Part shown: positions 1 to 9,489 of the stretch, piece after piece
Numbering within the stretch: position 1 is the first letter of the stretch
How the letters are laid out: the number at the start of each line of letters is the position of its first letter
Source of the DNA: Acidobacterium sp. S8
Lineage (GTDB): Bacteria > Acidobacteriota > Terriglobia > Terriglobales > Acidobacteriaceae
Length of the DNA stretch: 64,000 nucleotides
Direction: 5' to 3'
Assembly: GCF_009765985.1 (NCBI RefSeq)
Contig: NZ_LMUM01000034.1
Location: 345,508-409,507 of the forward strand
Position numbers and translations under genes: made by a program
Notes under the pieces: generated by a model
Database searches by the model: none
What the model was told of the DNA's origin: nothing
What the model saw: only the letters and a program-made list of their open reading frames with translations

Positions 1-1506
1 ATAGGACGGCTGCTCTACGATTCGCGCAGTGTTTACGAAGACCAGGTGAAAGCAGTCACGCGCAGTAATACCGGCGATGGCACGTCTATCGATTTCGCGC
101 TGCTTACCGATGGCCTGCGCGCCGAGCGCGAGCAGGGAATCACCATCGACGTTGCCTATCGATTCTTTGCCACGGCGAAAAGAAAATTCATCATCGCTGA
201 CACGCCCGGTCACGAGCAGTACACACGCAACATGGTTACGGGTGCTTCTACCGCTGAGCTGGCCATTGTCCTGGTCGATGCGCGCAAGGGCATTCTCACG
301 CAGTCCCGCCGCCACGCTTTCATCTCCTCGCTTCTCGGAATCCGCCATGTTGTCGCCGCCATCAACAAGATGGATCTGGTCGATTTTTCCGAGGAGGTCT
401 TCGCGAAACATCAGCGCGACCTGCAGGCTCTCGCGCAACAACTGGAAATTCAAAATCTGGTTTGCATTCCCATCAGCGCACTGGATGGCGACAATGTTGT
501 AATCGCCAGCGAGCGCACTCCGTGGTACTCAGGGCCAACGCTGCTGGAGCATCTCGAATCTGTTCCGATTGCGGAGCACTTGGAATACGCGCCATTTCGG
601 ATGCCGGTACAACGCGTCATCCGTCCCAATCAGGACTTTCGCGGATTCGCCGGACAGATCGCATCAGGCACGATCAAGCCCGGCGATGCCATCGTTGCTT
701 TGCCTTCTGGAAGAACAAGCCGAGTCAAGGCGATTCATACCTTCGACGGGGAATTGGAAAGCGCATTCGCTCCACAGTCAGTCACGCTCACGCTCGAAGA
801 TGAAGTCGACATCAGCCGCGGTGACCTGATCGCACATGAAGGTAACGCGCCAACCATCTCCACAGAATTTACCGCTTCGCTCGTATGGCTGCATGCGGAG
901 CCATTCACAGCCGGCAAAACCTATCTGCTGAAACACGCGAGCCAGACGGTGAAGGCACATCTGAAACTGACGCATCGTTTAGATGTGGAAACGCTGGCAC
1001 AACATCCGGCTCAGGCGCTTGAACTGAATGAGATCGGCGAAGTTCATATAAGGACAAGCCGTCTGCTCATGGTGGATGCCTATCGGGACAATCGAATCAC
1101 CGGCAGTTTTATTCTCATCGATGCGCAGAACAATGCAACGGTCGGTGCCGGCATGATTCGCAACGCGCAGCCGGCCAAAACATCGCAGGGATTGGAAAAC
1201 AAAGGCGCGTTGATATCTCTGCCGCAAGCCGAACTCATACCCGCGCTAGAAAAATCGCTGCTGGCATCCGGTGAAGATGTTGTCGTGACGCGCGTGCAAA
1301 AGCCAGAGGTATGGCGCACGTTGCTGCACGCCGGCTTGATTGTGCTCGTCTACACTCCGGAAAAATCGCAGGTAGAGATCATCACGCTCAATAACGCGAG
1401 TCAATTTACTACGCAATCGCTGCAGCAGCTTACAGATGTGGAAGACGTTCTTCGAACAGTTGAGCAGATGAAGAAGGGAGCTGATCGGGATGACAGTGAG
1501 TTCTGA
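1..1506 (+). CDS. cysN: Sulfate adenylyltransferase subunit 1 (CysN), 5' end cut by window
   Basis: GTPase subunit of ATP sulfurylase, which with CysD makes APS from sulfate and ATP for assimilatory sulfate reduction. The reading frame is open from base 1 (residues IGRLLYDS), so the start and the P-loop lie left of the window and the GTG at 46 is internal. 501 codons are visible. Seen: the switch I region (GLRAEREQGITID), G3 DTPGHEQY, G4 NKMDLV and G5-like SALDG, then the two beta-barrel domains of an EF-Tu-like GTPase. No APS kinase (CysC) domain is fused at the C terminus; the protein ends just after the barrels. It overlaps cysH by 17 bp, indicating translational coupling. cysD is expected immediately upstream, outside the window. 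Confidence 0.95.
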   Translation: MGRLLYDSRSVYEDQVKAVTRSNTGDGTSIDFALLTDGLRAEREQGITIDVAYRFFATAKRKFIIADTPGHEQYTRNMVTGASTAELAIVLVDARKGILTQSRRHAFISSLLGIRHVVAAINKMDLVDFSEEVFAKHQRDLQALAQQLEIQNLVCIPISALDGDNVVIASERTPWYSGPTLLEHLESVPIAEHLEYAPFRMPVQRVIRPNQDFRGFAGQIASGTIKPGDAIVALPSGRTSRVKAIHTFDGELESAFAPQSVTLTLEDEVDISRGDLIAHEGNAPTISTEFTASLVWLHAEPFTAGKTYLLKHASQTVKAHLKLTHRLDVETLAQHPAQALELNEIGEVHIRTSRLLMVDAYRDNRITGSFILIDAQNNATVGAGMIRNAQPAKTSQGLENKGALISLPQAELIPALEKSLLASGEDVVVTRVQKPEVWRTLLHAGLIVLVYTPEKSQVEIITLNNASQFTTQSLQQLTDVEDVLRTVEQMKKGADRDDSEF

Positions 1507-2194
1507 AGCGAGCACGAGCATTGTGCCTGGTCTCGAAGAAAAGATCAGCGCAGCGAGATCTCTCGTTGCAGCGCATGTGAATGGTTCGCCCGGCGAATGC
1601 GTTACCTGCAGTTTTCAGGCAGAAGACATGATCGTGCTGCACATGGTGCGCGAAATCTATCCGGATGTGCCGGTATTGTTTCTCGACACTGGTTATCACT
1701 TCGCGGAAACCTATGCGTATCGTGACGAATTGGCGACCGCATGGAACCTGAACCTCATCAACCTGACGCCGCGCCAGAGTGTGCCTGAGCAGGAAGCGCA
1801 ATTCGGGATCCTGCATCAGAGCGCTCCGGACCAGTGCTGCAAGCTCCGCAAGGTAGAACCGCTATTCGCTGCGCTGGCAGAATACGCAACCTGGTTCACA
1901 GGCATGCGCCGCGAACAGGCCAAGAGCCGCGCACTGATGCAGGCGCTCGATCACTTCACACTCCCGGGCGGCAAGCAGTTATTGAAGATCAGCCCGCTCA
2001 CCGACTGGAGCACGCGTGACGTCTGGTATTACGCGCAGGAACATGGAATTCCGCTGCTGCCGCTCTATGACAAGGGCTACTCCAGCATCGGCTGCGAACC
2101 TTGCACCAGTCTGCCGTCCGATCCAAATGATCCGCGCTCAGGCCGCTGGTCGGGCCGTAAACAGGAGTGCGGCATTCACATTCAGGCGCAGTAG
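1490..2194 (+). CDS. cysH: Phosphoadenylyl/adenylyl-sulfate reductase
   Basis: Reduces APS (or PAPS) to sulfite in the cytoplasm, the step after CysDN. 234 aa, normal for the family. Seen: the Cys116-Cys117 pair (DQCCKLRK) and Cys202-x2-Cys205 (GCEPCT), together the [4Fe-4S] ligand set of APS-type reductases, and the C-terminal KQECGIH motif with the catalytic Cys227. The four extra cysteines and the absence of a CysC domain in CysN argue for APS rather than PAPS as substrate; this is family knowledge plus inference. ATG at 1490 has an AAGGGAG ribosome-binding site and overlaps the end of cysN. Confidence 0.93.
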   Translation: MTVSSEASTSIVPGLEEKISAARSLVAAHVNGSPGECVTCSFQAEDMIVLHMVREIYPDVPVLFLDTGYHFAETYAYRDELATAWNLNLINLTPRQSVPEQEAQFGILHQSAPDQCCKLRKVEPLFAALAEYATWFTGMRREQAKSRALMQALDHFTLPGGKQLLKISPLTDWSTRDVWYYAQEHGIPLLPLYDKGYSSIGCEPCTSLPSDPNDPRSGRWSGRKQECGIHIQAQ

Positions 2195-2208
2195 CGCTAA
2201 GGATAGTC

Positions 2209-3051
2209 ATGGAACTGGCCATCGGGTTTTTCATCGCGTTCGCGATCGCAGTCACGGGAGTAGGTGCAGGCACTATCACTGCGCCGATCCTCGTGCTTTT
2301 TCTGCACGTGCCGCTCCCGCTCGCCGTTGGAACAGCTCTCGTCTATTCCGCAATCGTGAAGCTGATCGTTGTCCCTATCCAGATGTGGCGAAAACAAGTG
2401 GTATATCGCGCAGTGGGTTACATGTTGCTCGGGGGTCTTCCTGGGGTGCTGATTGGCGTGTGGCTTTTCCGCCGCGTTGTGCAGCATGGCCATGAAAGCA
2501 TTCTCTATGCCGCGCTCGGTAGCATTATTGTTGCCTCTTCCGGATGGCATCTCTATCGAACATTTCGCGGAAAGCACCTTTCCCAGGCTGAGCGCAATCG
2601 TCCTAGATGGCTGGCAATCCTGATGCTCCCCATCGGCGCGGAGGTGGGTTTTTCTTCTTCAGGGGCAGGAGCTCTCGGCACCATCGCTTTACTGGGACTT
2701 ACCACGCTCAGTACGACGCAGATCGTGGGAACAGATCTTGCCTTTGGTCTTTGCCTCTCGCTAGTGGGCGGGGGACTGCATCTTCTCAGCCAGAATCTCG
2801 ATTCGACGTTGTTATTGAAATTGCTGGTGGGTGGGCTTCTTGGCGCGATCGCCGGAAGTGTTGCCGCGCCACGCCTGCCAAATAAAAAGCTGCGACTGGT
2901 TCTGACAGCATGGCTGCTGATGATTGGCGTGCAATTCTGCTATCAGGCCGTGCATCTTCATATCGGTGCGCAGTCGCGGGAGAACCATCTCGCGTCCGTT
3001 CCGACTACTCAACATGCTCTCCTGCACCCTCTCAAAATCGTAAAACCGTAG
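2209..3051 (+). CDS. TauE/SafE (DUF81) family membrane permease, possible sulfite/sulfonate transporter
   Basis: 280-aa polytopic inner-membrane protein with about eight hydrophobic segments and the two-half layout of the TauE/SafE family: each half has a Gly-rich helix (GVGAGTITAP near the N terminus, SSSGAGALGTIALLG in the middle). Members move sulfite, sulfoacetate or related anions. The position 14 bp behind cysH supports a sulfur-linked role, for example exporting excess sulfite, but the substrate is inferred. The ATG at 2209 is preferred over an upstream in-frame start at 2167 inside cysH because AAGGA precedes it and it begins directly with the first membrane helix. Confidence 0.85.
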   Translation: MELAIGFFIAFAIAVTGVGAGTITAPILVLFLHVPLPLAVGTALVYSAIVKLIVVPIQMWRKQVVYRAVGYMLLGGLPGVLIGVWLFRRVVQHGHESILYAALGSIIVASSGWHLYRTFRGKHLSQAERNRPRWLAILMLPIGAEVGFSSSGAGALGTIALLGLTTLSTTQIVGTDLAFGLCLSLVGGGLHLLSQNLDSTLLLKLLVGGLLGAIAGSVAAPRLPNKKLRLVLTAWLLMIGVQFCYQAVHLHIGAQSRENHLASVPTTQHALLHPLKIVKP

Positions 3052-3114
3052 CGCACAGCAGCGTTTCTTCGGCATACTGGACTTCCAAAGGTTTTAGTCT
3101 GTAAACGGAGTCTA

Positions 3115-4485
3115 TTGCTCTTGAAAACATTCCTGCTTAGTCCGTTATCCGCCGCTGTTCTGGCTCTTGCCGCTTCGGTCTCCGCGCAAAACGCAATCGA
3201 CATCAAACCTTCCCCGCAGCAAACGGCGTGGCAGGACCTCGAGATCGGGGTCATCATCCACTTCGGTACAAATACTTTTCTCGATCGCGAATGGGGTGAC
3301 GGCACGGCGGGTCCGAAAGTGTTCAACCCTTCGAACGTCGACACCGACCAGTGGATGAAAGCCGTCAAAGCTGCCGGGGCGAAATATGCTGTGCTGGTCG
3401 CGAAACATCACGATGGATTCACTCTCTGGCCCAGCGAGCAGACAGACTACGGCGTAAAGAGCAGCCCCTGGATGAACGGTAAGGGCGACCTGGTGCGTAT
3501 GGCTGCGGATTCTGCACGAGCGAATGGCTTAAAGTTCGGGGTCTATCTCTCGCCCTGGGATCGCCATGAGCCGAAGTACAAAGACCCCAAAGCTTATGAC
3601 GAGTACTACCTGAAGCAGCTCGACGAACTCTCTACGCATTATGGAGATTTAATCGAGTTCTGGCTTGATGGAGCCGGCAGTGCCGGACGCAAATATGACT
3701 TTGACAGCATCATCGACGAGCTGCGTACGTATCAACCGAACACGATGGTCTTCGCTGATGTCGCACTCTTCAAGTATGCGGATCTGCGTTGGGTAGGAAC
3801 CGAAAGCGGCAGTATCTCTTACGAAGACTGGAACGTGATCGATCGCGCAGGTTATCTGCGCTGGCGTCCCATTGAAGCAGATACGCCTTTGCACAAGCTA
3901 CATTGGTTTTGGCATCCGAATGACGAAGCGACTCTCAAGAGCGTCAGCGAGCTAGTCGAGGTCTACAACAACACGGTGGGACATGGCGGACAACTGATGC
4001 TTGGTATCGCGCCAGATAACACGGGTCGCCTACCCGAAGCGGATGTGATGCGCCTCAAAGAGTTCGGTGATGCAATCAAACGGCTCTACAGCCACAACCT
4101 CATCGTTGATGAGCATGCGAAGCCTGCATCAGCTGATGAGTCCGCCGCAATCGATAATGATCCAGAGACATTCTGGTCGTCGCCGCCGGGTTCACATCAT
4201 GCAACCGTAGAAGTTACATTTGCGAAACCTGTCACCTTCGATCGCGCCCTGTCAATGGAATGGCTCAACGATGGCCAGCACATCCAGAAATACGCGATAG
4301 AAATCTACAAAGACGGAGCGTGGCAGCGCATCGTGGAAGCTCAGGCTATTGGTCACAAGAAGATTGATATCTTCCGGCCCGTAACCGCGCAGCGCGTGCG
4401 CCTCAACCTGCTCTCGACCACCAGCGAGGCGCACATCCGCGAGTTTCAGTTATTTTCTGACAATCCCGACGGAAGACGGCCCTGA
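3115..4485 (+). CDS. GH29 alpha-L-fucosidase with C-terminal F5/8 type C-like domain, exported
   Basis: Cleaves terminal alpha-L-fucose from glycans; probably periplasmic or secreted. 456 aa with an N-terminal signal peptide ending near SVSAQN. The GH29 barrel carries HHDGFTLWPS (about 98-107) and the nucleophile motif EFWLDGAG with Asp185. Residues from about 330 to the end resemble a discoidin/F5-8C carbohydrate-binding fold (DNDPETFWSSPPGSHHATVEVTF). The start is a TTG at 3115, with GGAG 4 bases upstream; a second TTG at 3121 is also possible. The last 36 bp overlap the 3' end of the convergent GH3 gene. A second GH29 gene at 15619-17193 heads the fucose operon; the two share little outside the catalytic core. 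Confidence 0.92.
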   Translation: MLLKTFLLSPLSAAVLALAASVSAQNAIDIKPSPQQTAWQDLEIGVIIHFGTNTFLDREWGDGTAGPKVFNPSNVDTDQWMKAVKAAGAKYAVLVAKHHDGFTLWPSEQTDYGVKSSPWMNGKGDLVRMAADSARANGLKFGVYLSPWDRHEPKYKDPKAYDEYYLKQLDELSTHYGDLIEFWLDGAGSAGRKYDFDSIIDELRTYQPNTMVFADVALFKYADLRWVGTESGSISYEDWNVIDRAGYLRWRPIEADTPLHKLHWFWHPNDEATLKSVSELVEVYNNTVGHGGQLMLGIAPDNTGRLPEADVMRLKEFGDAIKRLYSHNLIVDEHAKPASADESAAIDNDPETFWSSPPGSHHATVEVTFAKPVTFDRALSMEWLNDGQHIQKYAIEIYKDGAWQRIVEAQAIGHKKIDIFRPVTAQRVRLNLLSTTSEAHIREFQLFSDNPDGRRP

Positions 4486-7185
4486 GTCGGCAACGGCCTC
4501 ATCTACCTTCTGAATCCCGGTGATCGTAAGATTCTGCTCTACGCCGGAATCTGTATCACCAGGCTGCGCTCCACCAACAAACACCTTGTAGTTGCCTGCC
4601 GTCACAGCACGCTGGCCCTGCGCATCCACCAGGCTCAAGCGTCGGGAATCTAAATCGAAGCTGACATGTGCAATTTGATGTGGTTCCACATGGATGCGCT
4701 TGAAACCCGCCAGCCAATGATTTGGATTACCCGGCGCAGCAGGCGGCGTAATGTAAAGCTCCGCTACTTCATCGCCCGCAATCGCGCTTGTATTCTCTAC
4801 GTCAGCCGTCACATGCAGCGTTGTTCCCGCACTCAGCTTCCCTGACGAAAGACGGAGATTCTTGTAAACGAATTTCGAATAGCTCAATCCATAGCCAAAG
4901 CCAAAGAGCGGCTTTTGCCGGAAGTAGCGGTACGTGCGGCCTTCCATGGCGTAGCTATCGAAAGCGGGCAGTTGATCCACAGATTGATAGAACGTCACCG
5001 GGAGTCGCCCACCAGGATTTACCGCTCCCGTCAGTACATCTGCAATCGCTGTGCCTCCGGCCTGTCCCGGATACCACGCTTCCACAATCGCGTTGGCGTG
5101 TTCCTTCGCCCAGTCTACGGCCAATGCGCTGCCATTCAGCAGAACGACGACCAGTGGCTTATTCGTCGCTGCAAGAGCTTCCAGCAGATCGCGCTGCACG
5201 GCAGGTAGAGCTATATCTGTGCGGTCGCCGCCAGAAAAGCCGGGAACATGCACCGGCATTTCCTCGCCTTCTACTTCAGGCGATAGTCCGACGAAAGCAA
5301 CAACAGCGTCTGCCTGATTGGCAAACTGAACCGCCTGCTGGCGAAGCTGCTCGATATTTGGTTTCCACTTCAATCGGATGCCCGCGCCATAGTCTGCCCC
5401 CGAGCGCGCATATTCCATCTTGAAGGCATGCGGTTGGGCATCATCGAAATGAACGGTAAATGTCAGCGGCTTTCCTGAGTCGTGGGGATCGTGGCTCGAA
5501 TCTTTCGCAACTTCCTTCCCATCGAATGAAACGCTATAGGAATATGTGGAAGCGCAGTGTGGCTCGCAACCTGCGTGGTCTACGGTAAAGGAAACATCGC
5601 CGGGCGCAACCGGTTGAAAGCTTCCGCTCCAGCGCACGCTGAAGCTCTTTGCTCCGCGCACGGGAAGAGGCACAACGCGATTCCAGTCAAAATCAATCCG
5701 CGCATCTTCCTGCGTAGTTGGCGCGCCGCCGAAGTTTGCGTCGGAATAGTACTCCGCTGTCAGCCCCCCTGCTTGACCGTCCTTGTTGAGAAAAGCGCCG
5801 CTCGGGACGATGGCGGGTAGTTCTGCGACCAGCGGCGAGCCTTGCGCAAACAACACCTTTGTACCTTTAGCTGCCAGCTCCTGCTGCAATCCTGCCAGCG
5901 GTGTCACCGGATGCTCCGGCACGCCGTTGTAGTTTCCTTCCAGCGTGGTCAGTGATTCTGCATTTGGTCCGATCACCGCAATTGTCTTTAATGTGCTTGC
6001 CAGCGGCAGGGTGTTATGGTCGTTCTTCAACAGCACGATCGCTTCATGCGCGGCCTTTAGCGCCAGCTCCGCGTGGGCCGGTGTTGCATTCTCACTCGGA
6101 GCTATCCGCGAATAAGCATTCGAGCCTTGGGGATCGAAAAGTCCCAGCTCAAAGCGGGCCGTAAACAGTCGCGTAACCGACTGAGTGAGGGCAGCTTCAT
6201 CAATCAAACCCTGATGCACAGCATCTACCAGCGCGCCGAATTCCGGGCCGCAGCTGGTGTCGGTACCTGCTTTCACCGCAGCCGCCGAGGCATGCGCCGC
6301 ATCGGGTGAAAAGTGGTGACCATTCTCGCTAAAGAAATCGGTGACCGCCCAGCAATCGGAAGTGACATATCCTTTGAATTTCCATTCACGCCGCAATATT
6401 GAGTCCAGCAGTTCGTGGTTCGCGCAAGCCGGCGTGCCATTCACGCTGTTATAGGCGCACATGATGGAATCAGCCTTGGCATCCACCATCGCCGTGCGGA
6501 AGGCGGGCAAATAGGTGTCTTCCACATCATGCGGAGATGGATCGATATTGGCGCTGTGCCGCGTCGATTCCGGTCCGCTGTGCACTGCGTAGTGCTTGGC
6601 CGTGGCAATCGTTTTGAATACTTTCGGATCGTCGCCCTGTAATCCGCGAATAAAAGCAGCTCCCATCTGACCGGTCAGATAAGGATCTTCGCCATAGGTC
6701 TCTTGTCCACGTCCCCACCGCGGATCACGAAAAATATTGATGTTCGGCGACCAAAAATCGAGGCCGCGATAGATGCTATGGTCCCCTTCTGCCTGCGCCG
6801 CATTGAATTTTGCCCGCGCCTCAGTTGAAATCGTATCGGCGATGCCGTGCTCCAGCTCTGTGTCCCAAGTTGCCGCGAGTCCAATCGCCTGCGGGAAAAC
6901 GGTGGCATAACCGGCACGCGCCACGCCGTGCAACGCCTCGCTCCACCAGTGATAATCCGGCACCTGCAGTCGCGGAATCGCCGCCGCATTGTCCTGCATC
7001 TGCGAGACTTTCTCTTCCAGCGTCATCCGCGAAACCAGGTCGGCAACACGCTTCTCTGTCGGCTGAGATGGATCAAGATAGACGGGCTTTTCTGGAGTAG
7101 ACTGGCAGAAACCATGTGTTGCGGATGCCAGAATGATGAGAGCAAAAAACGGAACTGCACACGACAATACCAAACGAATCTTCAT
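4450..7185 (-). CDS. GH3 beta-glucosidase/beta-xylosidase with PA14 insert, exported
   Basis: Exported glycoside hydrolase acting on beta-linked glucose or xylose oligosaccharides. About 911 aa. Order: signal peptide (LILASATHGFCQ), GH3 N-domain with WWSEALHGVARAG, KHYAVHSGPE and the nucleophile motif TSDCWAV (Asp near 277), GH3 C-domain split by a PA14 segment (about 470-610, GLTAEYYSDANFGG), then a C-terminal fibronectin III-like domain (AGDEVAELYI). The N-domain signature resembles the beta-xylosidase branch of GH3, but specificity cannot be read from sequence. ATG 7185 is chosen for the clean signal peptide; an in-frame GTG at 7194 has better-placed GGGAAG. Overlaps the convergent GH29 gene by 36 bp. 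Confidence 0.92.
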   Translation of the reverse strand: MKIRLVLSCAVPFFALIILASATHGFCQSTPEKPVYLDPSQPTEKRVADLVSRMTLEEKVSQMQDNAAAIPRLQVPDYHWWSEALHGVARAGYATVFPQAIGLAATWDTELEHGIADTISTEARAKFNAAQAEGDHSIYRGLDFWSPNINIFRDPRWGRGQETYGEDPYLTGQMGAAFIRGLQGDDPKVFKTIATAKHYAVHSGPESTRHSANIDPSPHDVEDTYLPAFRTAMVDAKADSIMCAYNSVNGTPACANHELLDSILRREWKFKGYVTSDCWAVTDFFSENGHHFSPDAAHASAAAVKAGTDTSCGPEFGALVDAVHQGLIDEAALTQSVTRLFTARFELGLFDPQGSNAYSRIAPSENATPAHAELALKAAHEAIVLLKNDHNTLPLASTLKTIAVIGPNAESLTTLEGNYNGVPEHPVTPLAGLQQELAAKGTKVLFAQGSPLVAELPAIVPSGAFLNKDGQAGGLTAEYYSDANFGGAPTTQEDARIDFDWNRVVPLPVRGAKSFSVRWSGSFQPVAPGDVSFTVDHAGCEPHCASTYSYSVSFDGKEVAKDSSHDPHDSGKPLTFTVHFDDAQPHAFKMEYARSGADYGAGIRLKWKPNIEQLRQQAVQFANQADAVVAFVGLSPEVEGEEMPVHVPGFSGGDRTDIALPAVQRDLLEALAATNKPLVVVLLNGSALAVDWAKEHANAIVEAWYPGQAGGTAIADVLTGAVNPGGRLPVTFYQSVDQLPAFDSYAMEGRTYRYFRQKPLFGFGYGLSYSKFVYKNLRLSSGKLSAGTTLHVTADVENTSAIAGDEVAELYITPPAAPGNPNHWLAGFKRIHVEPHQIAHVSFDLDSRRLSLVDAQGQRAVTAGNYKVFVGGAQPGDTDSGVEQNLTITGIQKVDEAVADSGPSSVGIVRK

Positions 7186-7297
7186 AGATATCACACGCAA
7201 CTTCCCGCACCAGTGTACAGATGTATACGGTTTAGTAAAGCGATTTTCTTAACGAACGCTGCTCCCAGCAAAGCCACTCCAAGAACGAGGAAAAGTA

Positions 7298-8041
7298 GTG
7301 CGGATTTCGCTGTTCATCACCTGCTACAACGACACGCTCTTTCCAGAGACCGGGAAATATGTAGTTCGCCTGCTTGAACGGCTTGGTCACGAAATAGATT
7401 TCCCGCTCGAACAGACCTGCTGTGGCCAGATGCACTATAACACTGGCTATCAGACAGAGGCGATGCCGCTGATGCGACGCTTTGTCGAAATCTTCGAAGA
7501 CGCGGAAGTGGTCTGCATCCCATCCTCTTCCTGTGTGGCGATGATACGCGACCATTACCCGAAAATGGCTGAGGCTGCGGGCGATCCAGCTCTGGTCCAG
7601 AAAGTGAATGCACTGCTGCCGCGAGTTTATGAACTGAGCGAGCTCCTGGTGAACAAGCTGGGATTGGAAGATGTAGGCGCCTATTATCCGCATCGCGTTA
7701 CATATCATGCCAGTTGCCATTCGTTACGCAGTCTGCACCTGGGCGATGTGCCACTGCAGCTGTTACGAAATGTGCGCGGCATCGATCTTGTGGAGTTGCA
7801 GAACGTGGATCAATGCTGCGGTTTCGGGGGCACCTTTGCGGTGAAGAATGGTGATGTCTCCGCGGCCATGCTCTCCGATAAGCTTCGCTGTGTTGAGAAC
7901 ACCCGTGCTGAAGTCTGTACCGCAGTCGATAATTCCTGCCTCATGCATATCTTTGGTGGATTGCATCGGCAGCGTACCGGCGTCAAGACAGTGCACATTG
8001 CAGAAATCCTCGCCTCCACAGAAGACGAGGCTACCCAATGA
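7298..8041 (+). CDS. lutA: L-lactate utilization protein LutA (CCG-motif Fe-S subunit)
   Basis: Subunit of the LutABC complex, which oxidises L-lactate to pyruvate without a flavin dehydrogenase. 247 aa. Two CCG cysteine-rich motifs are visible: TCCGQMHYN near residue 41 and QCCGFGGTF near 173, each typical of heterodisulfide-reductase-like cluster binding. GTG start at 7298 with CGAGGA six bases upstream. It overlaps lutB by 4 bp (ATGA). The gene lies 3' to 3' with the fucose operon, whose last reaction should make L-lactate, so it probably serves that pathway. Confidence 0.93.
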   Translation: MRISLFITCYNDTLFPETGKYVVRLLERLGHEIDFPLEQTCCGQMHYNTGYQTEAMPLMRRFVEIFEDAEVVCIPSSSCVAMIRDHYPKMAEAAGDPALVQKVNALLPRVYELSELLVNKLGLEDVGAYYPHRVTYHASCHSLRSLHLGDVPLQLLRNVRGIDLVELQNVDQCCGFGGTFAVKNGDVSAAMLSDKLRCVENTRAEVCTAVDNSCLMHIFGGLHRQRTGVKTVHIAEILASTEDEATQ

Positions 8042-9489
8042 GCATTCGCGTAGGTGAAGCTGCCGAAGCGCCGTCATTCCAGAAAGCCGCTCTGCCGTTG
8101 TTAGATGATACGCAGCTGCGCAAGAATGTCCGCCACGCTACCGATGTCATCACCAACAAGCGTGCCATCGTTGTGGGAGAGCAGCACGATTGGCAGCAGC
8201 TGCGTTCCGCAGCCAGCGCCATCAAAGAACATACGCTGCGACACCTCGATCACTACCTGCTGCAGTTTGAAGCTGCTTGCACCGCTGCTGGAGGCCATGT
8301 CCATTGGGCCTCCGATGCTGATGAGGCGAACCGCATCATCGTCGATCTGGTAAAGCAATACGGCGGCAAGGAAGTCATCAAGGTGAAGACGATGACCTCC
8401 GATGAAATCGGTCTCAATAAGGCGTTCGAGGCGAATGGCATTCATCCTCACGAAACCGATCTTGCCGACATGATTATTCAGCTCGGTCATGACAAGCCAT
8501 CACACATCGTCGTGCCCGCATTGCACAAGAATCGCCAACAGGTGCGCGAAATTTTTATGCAGGCGATGGGGCTTTCTGAGTTGGGCGATAAGCCGGAAGA
8601 CCTGACCAATGCAGCCCGCCACTATCTCCGTGAGAAATTTCTGAAGGTAGGAATTGGCTTCAGCGGAGCCAATTATCTCCTTGCGGACACAGGTGGCGTT
8701 TGCGTTGTCGAATCAGAAGGCAATGGCCGTATGTGTCTCACCTTGCCTGATGTGCTGATCACAGTCGCAGGCATAGAAAAAGTGATTCCAGGTTTCCGTG
8801 ATCTTGAAATCTTTCTGCAATTGCTGCCGCGCTCCGCGACCGGCGAGCGCATGAATCCTTATAACTCGCTATGGACGGGCGTTCACGACGGAGATGGCCC
8901 GCAACATTTCCATATTGTTCTTCTCGACAATGGACGCACGCGCATCCTTGCTGACCCGGAATCACGGCAGACGCTGCATTGCATTCGGTGCGGAGCCTGC
9001 CTGAACACCTGCCCCGTCTATCGTCAGACTGGTGGGCACGCCTATGGTTCGATCTATGCAGGACCTATCGGTGCCATCCTGACGCCGCAGCTCTTCGATA
9101 TGCAGCACTCGCAATCGCTGCCTTATGCGTCGTCGTTATGCGGGGCCTGCTATGAAGTCTGCCCGGTAAAAATCAATATTCCCGAAGTGCTTATTCACTT
9201 GCGTGGCCGCGTTGTACGAGAGCAGCAGAGCGGAGCGAATATCGAAGCCATGGGGATGAAGGCCATGGCGAATATCTTTGCCAGCCGCCGCCGCTTTGAA
9301 GCTGCGCAGCGCCTCGGACGAATCGGCCAATGGCCATTCGTCTCGGAAGGGTGGGTAAAGCATCTGCCAGGGATGCTCGGCAATTGGACATCGGTACGCG
9401 ATTTGCAGTCGATGCCGCAACAATCGTTCCGTAGTTGGTGGCGAGATCGCAAGAAATCTGCTGTGGCAAAGGAGAAAGCCGATGCCTGA
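8038..9489 (+). CDS. lutB: L-lactate utilization protein LutB (ferredoxin-type subunit)
   Basis: Central Fe-S subunit of LutABC. 483 aa, normal length. The N-terminal two thirds form the LutB/LUD domain. Two ferredoxin-like clusters follow: Cys315-x2-Cys318-x2-Cys321-x3-Cys325 (CIRCGACLNTCP) and Cys368-x2-Cys371-x3-Cys375 (CGACYEVCP). The C-terminal helical stretch (RRRFEAAQRLGR) is typical. Overlaps lutA by 4 bp and lutC by 8 bp, so the three subunits are translationally coupled. Confidence 0.94.
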   Translation: MSIRVGEAAEAPSFQKAALPLLDDTQLRKNVRHATDVITNKRAIVVGEQHDWQQLRSAASAIKEHTLRHLDHYLLQFEAACTAAGGHVHWASDADEANRIIVDLVKQYGGKEVIKVKTMTSDEIGLNKAFEANGIHPHETDLADMIIQLGHDKPSHIVVPALHKNRQQVREIFMQAMGLSELGDKPEDLTNAARHYLREKFLKVGIGFSGANYLLADTGGVCVVESEGNGRMCLTLPDVLITVAGIEKVIPGFRDLEIFLQLLPRSATGERMNPYNSLWTGVHDGDGPQHFHIVLLDNGRTRILADPESRQTLHCIRCGACLNTCPVYRQTGGHAYGSIYAGPIGAILTPQLFDMQHSQSLPYASSLCGACYEVCPVKINIPEVLIHLRGRVVREQQSGANIEAMGMKAMANIFASRRRFEAAQRLGRIGQWPFVSEGWVKHLPGMLGNWTSVRDLQSMPQQSFRSWWRDRKKSAVAKEKADA